Source of the DNA: Candidatus Gastranaerophilales bacterium
GTDB taxonomy: Bacteria > Cyanobacteriota > Vampirovibrionia > Gastranaerophilales > Gastranaerophilaceae
NCBI GenBank assembly: GCA_910587055.1
Contig: CAJUKY010000012.1
Span: 1-63,545, forward strand
Reading direction: 5' to 3'
Length of the DNA stretch: 63,545 bases
Below the pieces are notes generated by a model. The model did no database searches, had not been told where the DNA came from, and saw only the letters and a list, made by a program, of their open reading frames with translations. Both the position numbers and the translations under genes were made by a program. Shown piece after piece: positions 17,990 through 27,244 of this stretch (position 1 is the first letter of the stretch; each line of letters opens with the position of its first letter).

Positions 17990-18850
17990 TTGGGCTATAA
18001 AATTTTATACAAAAAGGAATTATGCGCAAATCAATTTGAAATCAGGATAAAAGCGCCGTTTATTACAAAAAATGCAAAAGCGGGGCAGTTTATAATCTTA
18101 AGAACTGATAAAAATTCTGAGAGAATTCCTTTAACAATTGCTGATTACAACAGGGAAACCGAAGAATTAACAATTGTTTATATGGCTGTCGGATATACAA
18201 CTAAGAAACTCGCAAGTTTAGAAGTTGGTGATGAAATAGAAGATATTGTAGGGCCTTTAGGGCAGCCTACCCATATTGAAAAATACGGTACGGTTGTTTG
18301 TTTAGCGGGCGGATACGGCGCAGCTCCCTGTTATTTAATTGCAAAAGCATTTAAAGATGCCGGAAATAAAGTTTATATGATTATGGGTGCAAGGAATAAA
18401 GACCTTATTTTCTGGCAGGACAAAATGAAGGATGCCTGCACGGAATTATTTATTACAACGGATGACGGTTCACTTGGCCAAAAAGGCTTTGTAACCGGTG
18501 TTATGCAGGAAATTATGGATAAAGAAACCGTGAATTATGCAATAGCTGTAGGCCCTATGCCTATGATGAAAGCTGTTGCCGATTTAACACGCGGCAAAGG
18601 CATTAAAACGGAAGTTTCAATGAATCCGATAATGGTGGATGGAACCGGCATGTGCGGTGCCTGCAGGGTAACGGTAGGCAATGAGGTAAAATTTGCCTGC
18701 GTTGACGGTCCTGATTTTGATGCTCATCTTGTAGATTTTGATGAAGTTATAAACAGAACAAAAATTTATAAAGATTATGAAAAAAGGTGTGATGAAACTA
18801 ATTGCAACCTTCAAAAACAGGCGCGTGAATTAGAAAAAACAATGAAGTAA
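17990..18850 (+). CDS. NfnA/PyrK-like FAD/NAD(P)-binding [2Fe-2S] flavoprotein
   Basis: A 286-residue protein of the sulfide/dihydroorotate dehydrogenase electron-transfer family. An FAD-binding beta barrel has RIPLTIADY, the NAD(P) domain begins LAGGYGAAPC, and the C-terminal iron-sulfur region has GTGMCGACRV then FACVDG. NfnA proteins bind NfnB to couple NADH, NADPH and ferredoxin in electron bifurcation; PyrK does similar work for PyrD. No nfnB/gltA or pyrD gene follows here, so the partner is unknown. The start is TTG 17990 behind GAGGAG. Further Cys lie in the C-terminal tail (RCDETNCN). Confidence 0.85.
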   Translation: MGYKILYKKELCANQFEIRIKAPFITKNAKAGQFIILRTDKNSERIPLTIADYNRETEELTIVYMAVGYTTKKLASLEVGDEIEDIVGPLGQPTHIEKYGTVVCLAGGYGAAPCYLIAKAFKDAGNKVYMIMGARNKDLIFWQDKMKDACTELFITTDDGSLGQKGFVTGVMQEIMDKETVNYAIAVGPMPMMKAVADLTRGKGIKTEVSMNPIMVDGTGMCGACRVTVGNEVKFACVDGPDFDAHLVDFDEVINRTKIYKDYEKRCDETNCNLQKQARELEKTMK

Positions 18851-18889
18851 GTACTGGGATAGTTTAAAAAATAGAAATTGAGGTAAATT

Positions 18890-19072
18890 ATGTCAAACAA
18901 CGGTAGCATTCCTATTTGTCCGTTAATTTCATCAGGTAAAGATATCAATGCAGTTTGTGCTCAGGAAAACTGTGCCTGGTACGTTCAAAATCTTAAAACC
19001 TGTGCTGTATACGTAATGGCACACAATGCACTTCTTGATGTTAAAGCAAAACAAGGTGCAAAACAAGACTAA
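18890..19072 (+). CDS. Small Cys-containing protein of unknown function
   Basis: A 60-residue protein with five cysteines arranged as CPLISSGKD, CAQENC and a later C. A pattern of C-x12-C-x4-C-x9-C could bind a metal or an Fe-S cluster; this is inference. A ribosome binding site (GAGG) precedes the ATG. It lies between the flavoprotein and a LeuC-type gene on the same strand with short gaps, so all three are probably one transcript. Confidence 0.7.
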   Translation: MSNNGSIPICPLISSGKDINAVCAQENCAWYVQNLKTCAVYVMAHNALLDVKAKQGAKQD

Positions 19073-19105
19073 TACCATTAAAACAAAGATAGGGGAATAA
19101 AACTT

Positions 19106-20371
19106 ATGTCAAGACCAATGACTATCACGGAGAAAATATTTGCGGCTCATGCAGGCAAAGATGAAGTAAAAGCAGGAGATTTAATAAGTGCAAAGGTTGA
19201 TATTACCCTTGCAAACGATATTACAGGGCCTGTTGCAATTAATGAGTTTAGAAAAATTGGTGTAGATAAAGTTTTTGATCCTGAAAGGTGCGTTTTTGTT
19301 CCTGACCATTTTGTGCCGAATAAAGATATTAAATCAGCGGAACAGGTTAATTTGATAAGGCAATTTGCGAGAGAAAAAGGCTTAAAGTTCTTCTTTGAAG
19401 TCGGAAGAATGGGCATAGAACACGCGCTTTTGCCGGATTCCGGCATTGTTACTGCGGGAGATTTAATTATAGGTGCTGATTCTCACACTTGTACATACGG
19501 TGCCCTCGGGGCTTTTTCAACGGGTGTGGGTTCAACGGATTTAGCCTGTGCTATGGCTTCAGGGGAAACATGGTTTAAAGTACCGGGTGCCATTAAGGTT
19601 GAATTTAATGGTAAATTAAATAAATGGGTGAGCGCTAAAGATTTAGTACTGCATTTGATAGGTGATATAGGAGTTGACGGTGCTTTGTATAAAACCCTTG
19701 AAATAACGGGAAGCGCAATTTCCGAAATGCCTATGGACGGCAGATTTACCATCTGCAACATGGCAATTGAAGCAGGTGCTAAAAACGGTATAATTCCGCC
19801 CGATAAAATTACTGAAGAATATTTAAAAGGCCGCTCAATAAGACCGTATAAATTTTATTCATCCGATCCTGATGCGGAATATGAAAGAGTTATTAAATAC
19901 GATGTGGCAGATATTGAACCTACGGTTGCTTTTCCGCATTTGCCCGAGAATACAAAACCGATAAGCAAAGTCGGTAATGTTGAAATTAATCAGGTAGTAA
20001 TCGGAAGCTGTACGAATGGCAGATTATCCGATTTAAAAATTGCAGCCGATATTCTAAGAGGCAAAAAGGTCCACAAAAATGTGCGTTTGATTGTATTCCC
20101 GGGCACACAGGATATTTACTTAAAGGCAATTGAGCTCGGGTATGTGCAAACAATTGTTGAAGCGGAAGGCGCTGTATCTACGCCTACCTGCGGCCCATGC
20201 CTCGGAGGTCATGCCGGAATCTTGGCTAAAGGCGAGCGTGCAGTATCTACCACGAACAGAAACTTTGTAGGACGTATGGGACATCCTGAATCTGAAGTAT
20301 ATCTTGCTTCTCCTGCAGTTGCCGCCGCAAGTGCCATATTGGGAAGAATTGCAAGCCCTGAGGAATTATAA
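19106..20371 (+). CDS. leuC: 3-isopropylmalate dehydratase large subunit (LeuC type)
   Basis: A 421-residue aconitase-superfamily large subunit of the shorter archaeal-like LeuC/HacA type. The [4Fe-4S] ligands are in IGSCTNGR and TPTCGPCLGG; GADSHTCTYGALGAF is the substrate-binding block. LeuC with its small subunit LeuD isomerises 2-isopropylmalate in leucine synthesis. No leuD is in the window. A second paralogue lies at 23973, so one of them may instead act on homocitrate, dimethylmalate or a related acid. Confidence 0.88.
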   Translation: MSRPMTITEKIFAAHAGKDEVKAGDLISAKVDITLANDITGPVAINEFRKIGVDKVFDPERCVFVPDHFVPNKDIKSAEQVNLIRQFAREKGLKFFFEVGRMGIEHALLPDSGIVTAGDLIIGADSHTCTYGALGAFSTGVGSTDLACAMASGETWFKVPGAIKVEFNGKLNKWVSAKDLVLHLIGDIGVDGALYKTLEITGSAISEMPMDGRFTICNMAIEAGAKNGIIPPDKITEEYLKGRSIRPYKFYSSDPDAEYERVIKYDVADIEPTVAFPHLPENTKPISKVGNVEINQVVIGSCTNGRLSDLKIAADILRGKKVHKNVRLIVFPGTQDIYLKAIELGYVQTIVEAEGAVSTPTCGPCLGGHAGILAKGERAVSTTNRNFVGRMGHPESEVYLASPAVAAASAILGRIASPEEL

Positions 20372-20376
20372 TTAAA

Positions 20377-21228
20377 ATGAAAAAAAATATTCTGGCAATT
20401 CAAATGAGCTCCGCCATCGGAGATTTTAAGGCCAACTGTGATAAAATTTCAGCTTTAATTTCAAAATTTTATGATAATGCGGTGCCTTCAAGATTGCCTG
20501 ATATTATTTTTCTGCCTGAGGTTTGGACTCTCGGCTGGTATACCGATTGTTTCAGAGAAAAAGCCGTAGAAAATTCAGGTGCTGCAGAGTTTTTATCAAA
20601 CATTGCAAAAAAGCATGATGTTAATATTGTCGGCGGTTCATATATCAGAGAGGATGACGGTATTTATAAAAATTCCTGTCCTGTGATTAATCGTAAAGGC
20701 GAACTTTGTGCTATTTATGATAAAATTCACCTTTATTCGCCGGATGGCGAGGCGCGTGCGGTGGAATCAGGGGATACGCCTTTGATTGTAAATATTGAGG
20801 GCTTAAAAATCGGACTTTCAATTTGTTATGATATAAGATTTCCTGAACTGTTCAGAAGCTACATTGCAAGTGATAATAAGCCCGATATGCTTGTTAATCT
20901 TTCCGCATGGCCGAAGACAAGAAGAGTGCAGTATGAGGCTATGGCTAAATCGAGAGCTGTTGAAAATCAATCATATTTTCTTGCTCTTTCTCAAACCGGT
21001 CTGATAAAAGATGATATCTACAATTCCGGTTTTTCAATGCTCGCGGCGCCGTTAGGCGAGACTCTTGCCATTCTTGGCGAAGAAGAGGGCTTTATATTTG
21101 AGACAATTGACACCGATGTTTCGGATAATATCCGCAAAACTTTTCCTAATTTAGAAAACAGAAAAGTGAATAATTTCGGTTTCAGTCCGAAATATATTGA
21201 AATTAAATCCGGAGCTGTTTTATGCTAA
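20377..21228 (+). CDS. Carbon-nitrogen hydrolase (nitrilase/omega-amidase family)
   Basis: A 283-residue member of the nitrilase superfamily. The catalytic Glu-Lys-Cys triad is in FLPEVWTLGW, YDKIHLYSP and LSICYDIRFPE, with the following YDxRFPE block typical of Nit2-like omega-amidases that hydrolyse alpha-ketoglutaramate or similar amides. Cytoplasmic. It starts 5 bases after the leuC stop and overlaps dacB by 7 bases, so it is in the same operon. Confidence 0.9.
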   Translation: MKKNILAIQMSSAIGDFKANCDKISALISKFYDNAVPSRLPDIIFLPEVWTLGWYTDCFREKAVENSGAAEFLSNIAKKHDVNIVGGSYIREDDGIYKNSCPVINRKGELCAIYDKIHLYSPDGEARAVESGDTPLIVNIEGLKIGLSICYDIRFPELFRSYIASDNKPDMLVNLSAWPKTRRVQYEAMAKSRAVENQSYFLALSQTGLIKDDIYNSGFSMLAAPLGETLAILGEEEGFIFETIDTDVSDNIRKTFPNLENRKVNNFGFSPKYIEIKSGAVLC

Positions 21229-22625
21229 GGAAGATTTTTGTAACATTATTTGTTTTTTTAAGCTTCTCTTTAAAATCTTATGCTTCATTGGGCTCGGCTA
21301 TAAATGATGCCATTGATAATACGGGGCTCGGGCGTAATTCCGTAATCTCTGTTGCCGTAAAAGATTCTGATACAGATGAGACACTATATTCAAAACATAT
21401 AAATACATATTTAAATCCCGCATCATCGTTAAAGGTTTTTACAATGGCTGCTGCTCTTGATACACTTGGAGAAAAATATCATTTTGAAACAATAATTTAT
21501 ATCGATGCGGATAAAAACTTATATTTAAAATTGGGGGCAGATCCACTGTTTACGTCAGCCAATCTTGATACACTTATTAAGACTTTAAAGAAAGTTTATA
21601 CAGGAAAAATTAAACATTTTTATATAGATGATACCGTTATTGATAAGGTTTATTATCCTGACGGATGGGCTGCAGATGATTTGTGGCCGAATTCCCCGAA
21701 GGTTTCACCTTATATTATAGATAATAATACAGTCACTGTTAATTTTTCCGTTTTAAAGGAGAAAAACGATATTAAAATTTCTCAAAAAAGTGATTATAAA
21801 ATTTCTTTTATAAATGAACTTCAAATTTCAGATAAAACAAATATAATCCCTTCTTTGAATTACGGTGAAAATTCAGGTATAGTTTCTTTAAGGGGTACAA
21901 TTTCCGGAGATTTAAGCAAAAAATTTCCCGTGCTTGATACCGCACAGTTTTTTACATGTAAATTAAGAAAAGCACTTGATGATAACGGTATTTCTTATTC
22001 AAAACCTTTTTATCAAAAACGTGTGCCTGAAAATGCAAAAAGAATTGCTTCATACAGGCGCCCTGCGGGTGAAGTTGTATCATATATATTGAAAACCAGC
22101 GATAATTTTTCAACCGAGATTATGTTTAAGCTTGCAGGCGGCAAATGGGCAAAAGACAGGGATGAATATATACAAAAAGCCTATCAGACAAAGATATCCT
22201 CAAGCTCTGCAGGAACGCTTGAAAACGGCAGGGAAATGTTTTTTGATTATTATAAAAAAGCGGGGTTGATAACAGAAAATGATAAAATTAATCTTTCCGA
22301 TGCATCCGGAGTTTCAAGATATAATGCTTTTACAACCGGCTGGATGGCAGATGCGCTTGTTTATCTTAATCAGAATTCAAAAATAAAAGATTATATGATA
22401 ACAGCCGATGAAGGTACCTTAACCAGAAGAATGCGGGAATTGAGCGGCGTTTTGTGTGCAAAAACGGGAACAATTTTCGGGGTAAGCTCCTTAACGGGGT
22501 ATTTGACTTCAAAAAATAATCATAATTATGCTTTTTCAATCATAATTCAAAATTTCGGTGTCCGCTCCTCTGTTGTTAAGGGATTAGAGGATGATATAAT
22601 TTACGGAATCTATTTTGCCGAGTAG
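21222..22625 (+). CDS. dacB: D-alanyl-D-alanine carboxypeptidase/endopeptidase (PBP4, S13 family)
   Basis: A 467-residue penicillin-binding protein with an N-terminal signal peptide (hydrophobic 4-21, cleavage after SYA). Active-site motifs are S68-S-L-K71 (SxxK), SDASGVSRYN (in place of the SxN motif) and AKTGTIFG (KTG). The large insert between SxxK and SxN is typical of class C low-mass PBPs. It trims or cuts peptidoglycan cross-links in the periplasm. Overlaps the amidase gene by 7 bases. Confidence 0.9.
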   Translation: MLRKIFVTLFVFLSFSLKSYASLGSAINDAIDNTGLGRNSVISVAVKDSDTDETLYSKHINTYLNPASSLKVFTMAAALDTLGEKYHFETIIYIDADKNLYLKLGADPLFTSANLDTLIKTLKKVYTGKIKHFYIDDTVIDKVYYPDGWAADDLWPNSPKVSPYIIDNNTVTVNFSVLKEKNDIKISQKSDYKISFINELQISDKTNIIPSLNYGENSGIVSLRGTISGDLSKKFPVLDTAQFFTCKLRKALDDNGISYSKPFYQKRVPENAKRIASYRRPAGEVVSYILKTSDNFSTEIMFKLAGGKWAKDRDEYIQKAYQTKISSSSAGTLENGREMFFDYYKKAGLITENDKINLSDASGVSRYNAFTTGWMADALVYLNQNSKIKDYMITADEGTLTRRMRELSGVLCAKTGTIFGVSSLTGYLTSKNNHNYAFSIIIQNFGVRSSVVKGLEDDIIYGIYFAE

Positions 22626-22650
22626 GGTAAAATAGGATAGAATAACAGTC

Positions 22651-23859
22651 TTAAACTACACAGGTGTTTTGTTCTTCTTTTAATTCCAAAACTTTTTTGT
22701 TTAAAAGTTGTATAAGGTCTGTGTTGAAATTTTTGGTATATTCTAAATCATTAAGGTTATAGCCGTTTAAGAATAAGAATTTTGAAATTTTATAATTTTC
22801 TTTAAATATATTTTTGAAATCGCAAATTTTATCATAAATTTTAATATCGATAAATTTTTTGTTTTCGCAAAGAAAAGACATTAACTCCATCAATATAATA
22901 TAAGCATTTTTTATTCTGTCATGTTCAATTTCATTTTTTATTTTCATTAACATTAATTGGATTTCATAATATGTGTCAAAAAGATGTTTTCTTTTTTTAG
23001 GATAAACTTTTTCAAAATAATCTTTTGTCACATTGTATCCCATATCTGCCATTTTGGCCTTTTTATCTGCGGATATCATAAAATCTACAACGGAAATATC
23101 GGGCAGATTGATTTTTATATAATCAAATTTATCTTTATCTTTGTATAAATCAATAATATAATCTGTTGCAAAACCGGAAATCGTATTATAAACGGCATTT
23201 AGGTATCCTGCGGCATTTGATATATTTTTTTCTGTTTCGTTGTCTTCAAGGCGGAATTCAAGAATTCTGCTTTCAATATTTCTTATAGTTTCACTTACGC
23301 GCCATAAGGGTACGCATTTTACAAGATCGCCGTCTACAAGGCAGTCGTTACCTTCTTTTACAGGTTTGTACAACCCTGGCATGCTTACAGATGCCCGAAC
23401 TGCACTTGCAATTTCGGCATCCGATGTTTTTTGTTTAGAAAATTCATAAAAATTTAAATATCTTAAATTTACCGAAAATATTACAATTTCTTTGTTTAAA
23501 TCTTTAAAGGTTACAGGCGGCATCTTGCCTTTGTTATAATCGGAGCCGTAAAATTTGCTTTCAATTTTATCTTTTATCCAATCATAAAAATATCCGCCTT
23601 TTGAAAGTGCAAAATCCCGTCCGAGGCTTAAATTAATATCTTTAAAGAAATCCATATTGATTTCTTTAAAAACAGTGTCGATTTCATCTGCGGAATATCC
23701 GACAGCATAAAGAGAAGCAACAACGGCACCTATTGATGAACCTGCCCAGCCTGTGATATCAAGCTTTAATTCTTCAATTGCCTTTAATACACCGGTGTAA
23801 GAGCAGCCTCTTATGCCGCCTCCGCCTAATATGCAAAAATATTTTAAATTATTTATCAT
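22651..23859 (-). CDS. Patatin-like phospholipase
   Basis: A 402-residue protein whose N-terminal two-thirds is a patatin domain: oxyanion loop GGGGIRG, nucleophile elbow GSSIG with S42, and the Asp partner in LVDGDLV. These are Ser-Asp dyad acyl hydrolases. The C-terminal 120 residues are helical and carry no motif I know. No signal peptide is visible. Transcribed opposite to its neighbours; between dacB and the second leuC-like gene. Confidence 0.88.
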   Translation of the reverse strand: MINNLKYFCILGGGGIRGCSYTGVLKAIEELKLDITGWAGSSIGAVVASLYAVGYSADEIDTVFKEINMDFFKDINLSLGRDFALSKGGYFYDWIKDKIESKFYGSDYNKGKMPPVTFKDLNKEIVIFSVNLRYLNFYEFSKQKTSDAEIASAVRASVSMPGLYKPVKEGNDCLVDGDLVKCVPLWRVSETIRNIESRILEFRLEDNETEKNISNAAGYLNAVYNTISGFATDYIIDLYKDKDKFDYIKINLPDISVVDFMISADKKAKMADMGYNVTKDYFEKVYPKKRKHLFDTYYEIQLMLMKIKNEIEHDRIKNAYIILMELMSFLCENKKFIDIKIYDKICDFKNIFKENYKISKFLFLNGYNLNDLEYTKNFNTDLIQLLNKKVLELKEEQNTCVV

Positions 23860-23972
23860 TATTCTATTTTATATCAATTTTTAAATTTTGCTATCCGCTA
23901 ACAAGTTCATAATTTGCAATTTATATGTATTTTTAAATATAATATAGATAACAGTTTATAGAGGAATATAAA

Positions 23973-25214
23973 ATGGCAGGTATGACTTTAGCTCAGAAAA
24001 TTATATCAGAACATGCAGGGCATGATGTAAAACCGGGAGAGCTTGTTATTGCACGCGTTGATGTGGCGGCAGTTCAAGACGGTACGGGTCCTTTAACCAT
24101 ACAGGAATTTAAAAAGCTGGGTAAAGAAAAACTTGCTAATCCTGAAAGAACAATTCTTTTTATTGACCATGCCGCACCAAGCCCGAGAAAAGAGCTTTCG
24201 AATTCCCATCTTGTAATCAGAGAATTTGCAAAAGAATACGGGGCCGTGCTTTCAGATATCGGCGAAGGAGTTTGTCATCAAAGATTAATTGAAAGCTTTG
24301 TTAACCCGGGAGAAATCCTTGTCGGGGCCGATTCTCACACTTGTACATCAGGCGCCCTCGGCGCTTTTGCAACAGGTATGGGTTCAACCGATATCGCAGT
24401 GGCGTTTGCTCTCGGCAAAACATGGCTTAAGGTGCCCGAAACATTTAAAATTGTTGTAGAAGGTGAGTTTCGCCCGAATGTAACTAGCAAGGATTTAATG
24501 CTTCACTTAATAGGTATGATTGGGGCAGATGGTGCCACATATAAAGCGCTTGAATTTACAGGCTCTACGATTAAAAATATGTCTATGTCACAAAGATTTA
24601 CCCTTGCCAATATGGCAGTTGAAGCCGGAGCAAAATGCGGATTATTTGAATCAGATGAAAAAACGCGTGAATTTTTAAAGGAAAATGGCAGAGAAGGTGA
24701 TTTTAGAGAAATTAAAGCCGACCCTGATGCCTGTTATGAAAGAATTATTGAAATTAAAGCAGAAGATGTACCCTGTACTGTTTCATGCCCGCATACGGTA
24801 GATAATACAAAGCCTGCTTCAGAATTAAATAATGTTAAAGTAAATCAAGTATTTGTCGGTACCTGTACCAATGGCAGAATTGAAGATTTAAGAGCGGTTG
24901 CAAATGTTTTAAAGGGCAAGAAAAAACACCCTGATGTGCGCCTTATTATAGTTCCCGCTTCACCTACAGTGTTTAAGCAGGCGGCAGATGAAGGCTTATT
25001 GAATATATTTGTAGATGCAGGTGCTTCATTTTTGCCGTCAGGATGCGGACCATGCGTGGGTGTGCATGGCGGGATACTTGGAGACGGCGAAGTTTGCCTT
25101 GCAACGCAGAATAGAAATTTTCAGGGCAGAATGGGTAACACTAAAGGTTTTATTTATCTGGCTTCGCCCTATGTGGCTGCAAAATCTGCAATTGCGGGGT
25201 ATATAACCGATTAA
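23973..25214 (+). CDS. LeuC/HacA-family dehydratase large subunit (second paralogue)
   Basis: A 413-residue aconitase-superfamily large subunit with the same layout as the gene at 19106: GADSHTCTSGALGAF, VGTCTNGR and SGCGPCVGVHGG carry the Fe-S and substrate-binding residues. It is clearly diverged from the first copy (for example FIDHAAPSPRKE versus FVPDHFVPNKD), which suggests a different substrate. Candidates are homocitrate, 2,3-dimethylmalate or citrate analogues. No small subunit gene is adjacent. GAGG precedes the ATG. Confidence 0.85.
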   Translation: MAGMTLAQKIISEHAGHDVKPGELVIARVDVAAVQDGTGPLTIQEFKKLGKEKLANPERTILFIDHAAPSPRKELSNSHLVIREFAKEYGAVLSDIGEGVCHQRLIESFVNPGEILVGADSHTCTSGALGAFATGMGSTDIAVAFALGKTWLKVPETFKIVVEGEFRPNVTSKDLMLHLIGMIGADGATYKALEFTGSTIKNMSMSQRFTLANMAVEAGAKCGLFESDEKTREFLKENGREGDFREIKADPDACYERIIEIKAEDVPCTVSCPHTVDNTKPASELNNVKVNQVFVGTCTNGRIEDLRAVANVLKGKKKHPDVRLIIVPASPTVFKQAADEGLLNIFVDAGASFLPSGCGPCVGVHGGILGDGEVCLATQNRNFQGRMGNTKGFIYLASPYVAAKSAIAGYITD

Positions 25215-25265
25215 TTATTTAGCTTGATTTTTAAGCTTATTGATGATATTTTTATTATATCGTAA

Positions 25266-25337
25266 CGGCCTGCCGGCACCTTGCAGATAGTGAAATCAGT
25301 CAAATATCACTTTTGCGGTAAACGAGTGGTTGCAGGC
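25266..25337 (+). other. Possible structured element upstream of tRNA
   Basis: CCTGC (about 25270) and GCAGG (about 25332) can close a stem around an inner hairpin AGTGA...TCACT, with GCGGTAAACGAG between them. It ends about 25 nt before the tRNA at 25361. Could be a small RNA fold or chance; only one copy, so no covariation. Confidence 0.25.
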
Positions 25338-25360
25338 TTGTAAAATTCAAAAGTCGTCAC

Positions 25361-25432
<72 letters not shown>

Positions 25433-25438
25433 GTTTAT

Positions 25439-25464
25439 CCCTCCTGATTAAAAGGAGGTTTTTT
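25439..25464 (+). terminator. Terminator after tRNA-CAU
   Basis: CCTCCT and AGGAGG stem with a short loop followed by six T residues. Confidence 0.8.
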
Positions 25465-25515
25465 AATATCCGGCATCCTTCCTGGATATGAAAAGTTTGT
25501 AATTATTAAATACAA

Positions 25516-25547
25516 AAAGACCCTTAAGCAATCTTAAAGGTCTTTTA
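25516..25547. terminator. Hairpin between convergent tRNAs
   Basis: AAAAGACC pairs with GGTCTTTT; A-run and T-run on either side suit termination of the minus-strand tRNA-Pro and of readthrough from the left. Confidence 0.7.
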
Positions 25548-25556
25548 ATTAAATGG

Positions 25557-25630
25557 TCGGGATGACAGGATTTGAACCTGCGGCCCCCGCGACCCGAACA
25601 CGGTGCGCTACCAAGCTGCGCTACATCCCG
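25557..25630 (-). tRNA. tRNA-Pro (CGG)
   Basis: On the minus strand CGGGATG pairs with CATCCCG, discriminator A. The D arm is GCGC...GCGC, the anticodon loop TTCGGGT reads CGG (Pro), and the T loop is TTCAAAT. Confidence 0.93.
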
Positions 25631-25738
25631 AAATTGATTTTAAATATTTAATTAATAAATTAGTGTGCAATTTCTGTAACTGCACACTAATTTTACCATT
25701 ATAAAATTTTGCTTGCAAGCAATTTTGGGGAAATAAAA

Positions 25739-26098
25739 TCATTTTAACAAATTATCATCATCCACTTTTGGAAGATTGTAATTTGCCGAAACCAGATTGA
25801 TAATTTTAAAAGTATCTTGTTCGGTATTTTCTCCGGCTGTTTTTTCTTTTTTATCAGAAGAGCCGCACAGCATATTTTCGGGTGTATCTGCTTCAGGCAG
25901 GCTGTAGCCTGTTTTTATGAGCTCTACCATATCGCTTTTTGCAGCTTTACTGCTTTCGGTATTAATATCTTGCGATAAAACATGCCTTGAAACATTTTGT
26001 GAGACAAGTTCAATATCCTTAACGGAATCAGATAAATTATTCTGTGAAATTAAAAAGTTTATGTCAAAAATGCTCTTTTCACTGTTTCTGGATTTCAT
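25739..26098 (-). CDS. Small acidic protein with an internal repeat
   Basis: A 119-residue protein of unknown function. The second half contains two similar stretches, VELIKTGYSLPEAD and INLVSANYNLPKVD, about 45 residues apart, suggesting a short duplicated binding motif. The remainder is polar, Ser/Lys/Glu rich and probably disordered. No membrane segment or signal peptide. It is transcribed alone, opposite to nothing recognisable. Confidence 0.55.
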   Translation of the reverse strand: MKSRNSEKSIFDINFLISQNNLSDSVKDIELVSQNVSRHVLSQDINTESSKAAKSDMVELIKTGYSLPEADTPENMLCGSSDKKEKTAGENTEQDTFKIINLVSANYNLPKVDDDNLLK

Positions 26099-26177
26099 TT
26101 TTACCCTTTCTATTATTCATATAATGAAATACGGCAGAAAGGGCAAAAATATTTAGTAATTGTTAAGAAATAAGAAG

Positions 26178-27146
26178 TTATTTTTTCAAAAATAAACCCT
26201 GTTCAAATTTTGCTTTTAAAATATCGATATTTTTAAAAATAAGATAAGGAAGACAGATAAGGTTTTTTGCGGATAATAAAAGCGCCAGAGATAAATTTGA
26301 ATGTTTTAAATCAAGCATATTAAAATTTATGGGTTTTGGGCAGGTACATTTACTGTTCAGGCAAGGCATTGCAGAATTAAACATTTTAAAGTTTTTATCT
26401 TTGATATTGCCGAGATGATGTGCTCTGTTAAATCTTGAGCTATAGCATCTGTAAGCTTCGCCGTTTTCATAAATAAGTAAAAATTTACAGCCCGCAAGAC
26501 ACATTTTAGAATAGGTATTCAATATGCGCCCCGGCTCCACGGCTGCATTATCTTTGAGGAATTTTGCAGCGTCCTCTCCGTATTCAACATAAGAATTTTT
26601 AATCCTCATATGCTGGAGGCAAAAATTTACACCCTCATTTTTTAGAAAATCTGCCATTTTCTTTAGTGTTTTACAGTTTTCATCAGAAAGCACCGCGCCT
26701 ACCGAAAAATTTGTATTTGCAGGCTTATAATTTTTAAATTCCGCGGCTTTGTTTTTAAATTCCTCAATATCTTTAACCTGGCTGTAATGGAATGAAACAA
26801 AAAGCTCGCTAAAATTCTCACCCATAATATCTGCAATTTTTTTATATTCGCTTACAGGATATGAAAAATTAGAGATAACAGAAAGTTTTAAATCTTGATT
26901 TTTAATTTCTTTAATTACTTCAAAAAAACGCGGGTGACAGAGCGGTTCTCCGCCTGAGATTGTTATTTCAAAATTTTTATCAAGTGTTTTTATAAACTTT
27001 AAAAAGGCTTCAATAGTTTCATCGTTTGAATGAAGCGTATTTTTATAAAATTTTTTAGATTGTGAGCAGTATTCGCATCTGTAGTTGCATTTTTGGGTTA
27101 TTAAAAAATCAACGCAGGGGCGAACTTCCCTTTTATTTTTCTCCAT
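26178..27146 (-). CDS. Radical SAM protein with C-terminal Cys cluster
   Basis: A 322-residue radical SAM enzyme. The CxxxCxxC motif is C20-NYR-C24-EY-C27, binding the [4Fe-4S] that cleaves SAM, and SGGEPL is the next SAM-binding motif. Near residues 215-270 further cysteines (CLAGCKF, YRCYSS, CLNSKCTC) resemble a SPASM/Twitch auxiliary-cluster region. Such proteins often modify peptides or mature enzymes. No obvious peptide substrate gene is adjacent, so the target is unknown. Confidence 0.85.
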   Translation of the reverse strand: MEKNKREVRPCVDFLITQKCNYRCEYCSQSKKFYKNTLHSNDETIEAFLKFIKTLDKNFEITISGGEPLCHPRFFEVIKEIKNQDLKLSVISNFSYPVSEYKKIADIMGENFSELFVSFHYSQVKDIEEFKNKAAEFKNYKPANTNFSVGAVLSDENCKTLKKMADFLKNEGVNFCLQHMRIKNSYVEYGEDAAKFLKDNAAVEPGRILNTYSKMCLAGCKFLLIYENGEAYRCYSSRFNRAHHLGNIKDKNFKMFNSAMPCLNSKCTCPKPINFNMLDLKHSNLSLALLLSAKNLICLPYLIFKNIDILKAKFEQGLFLKK

Positions 27147-27244
27147 TAAAACCCCGAAAAAAACTATTCTCTTTAAAAAATTATATTACAAAAGACAAAT
27201 TTTTGTATCTACGGTTTTTATCTTACTATAATTTGGAAGATGCT

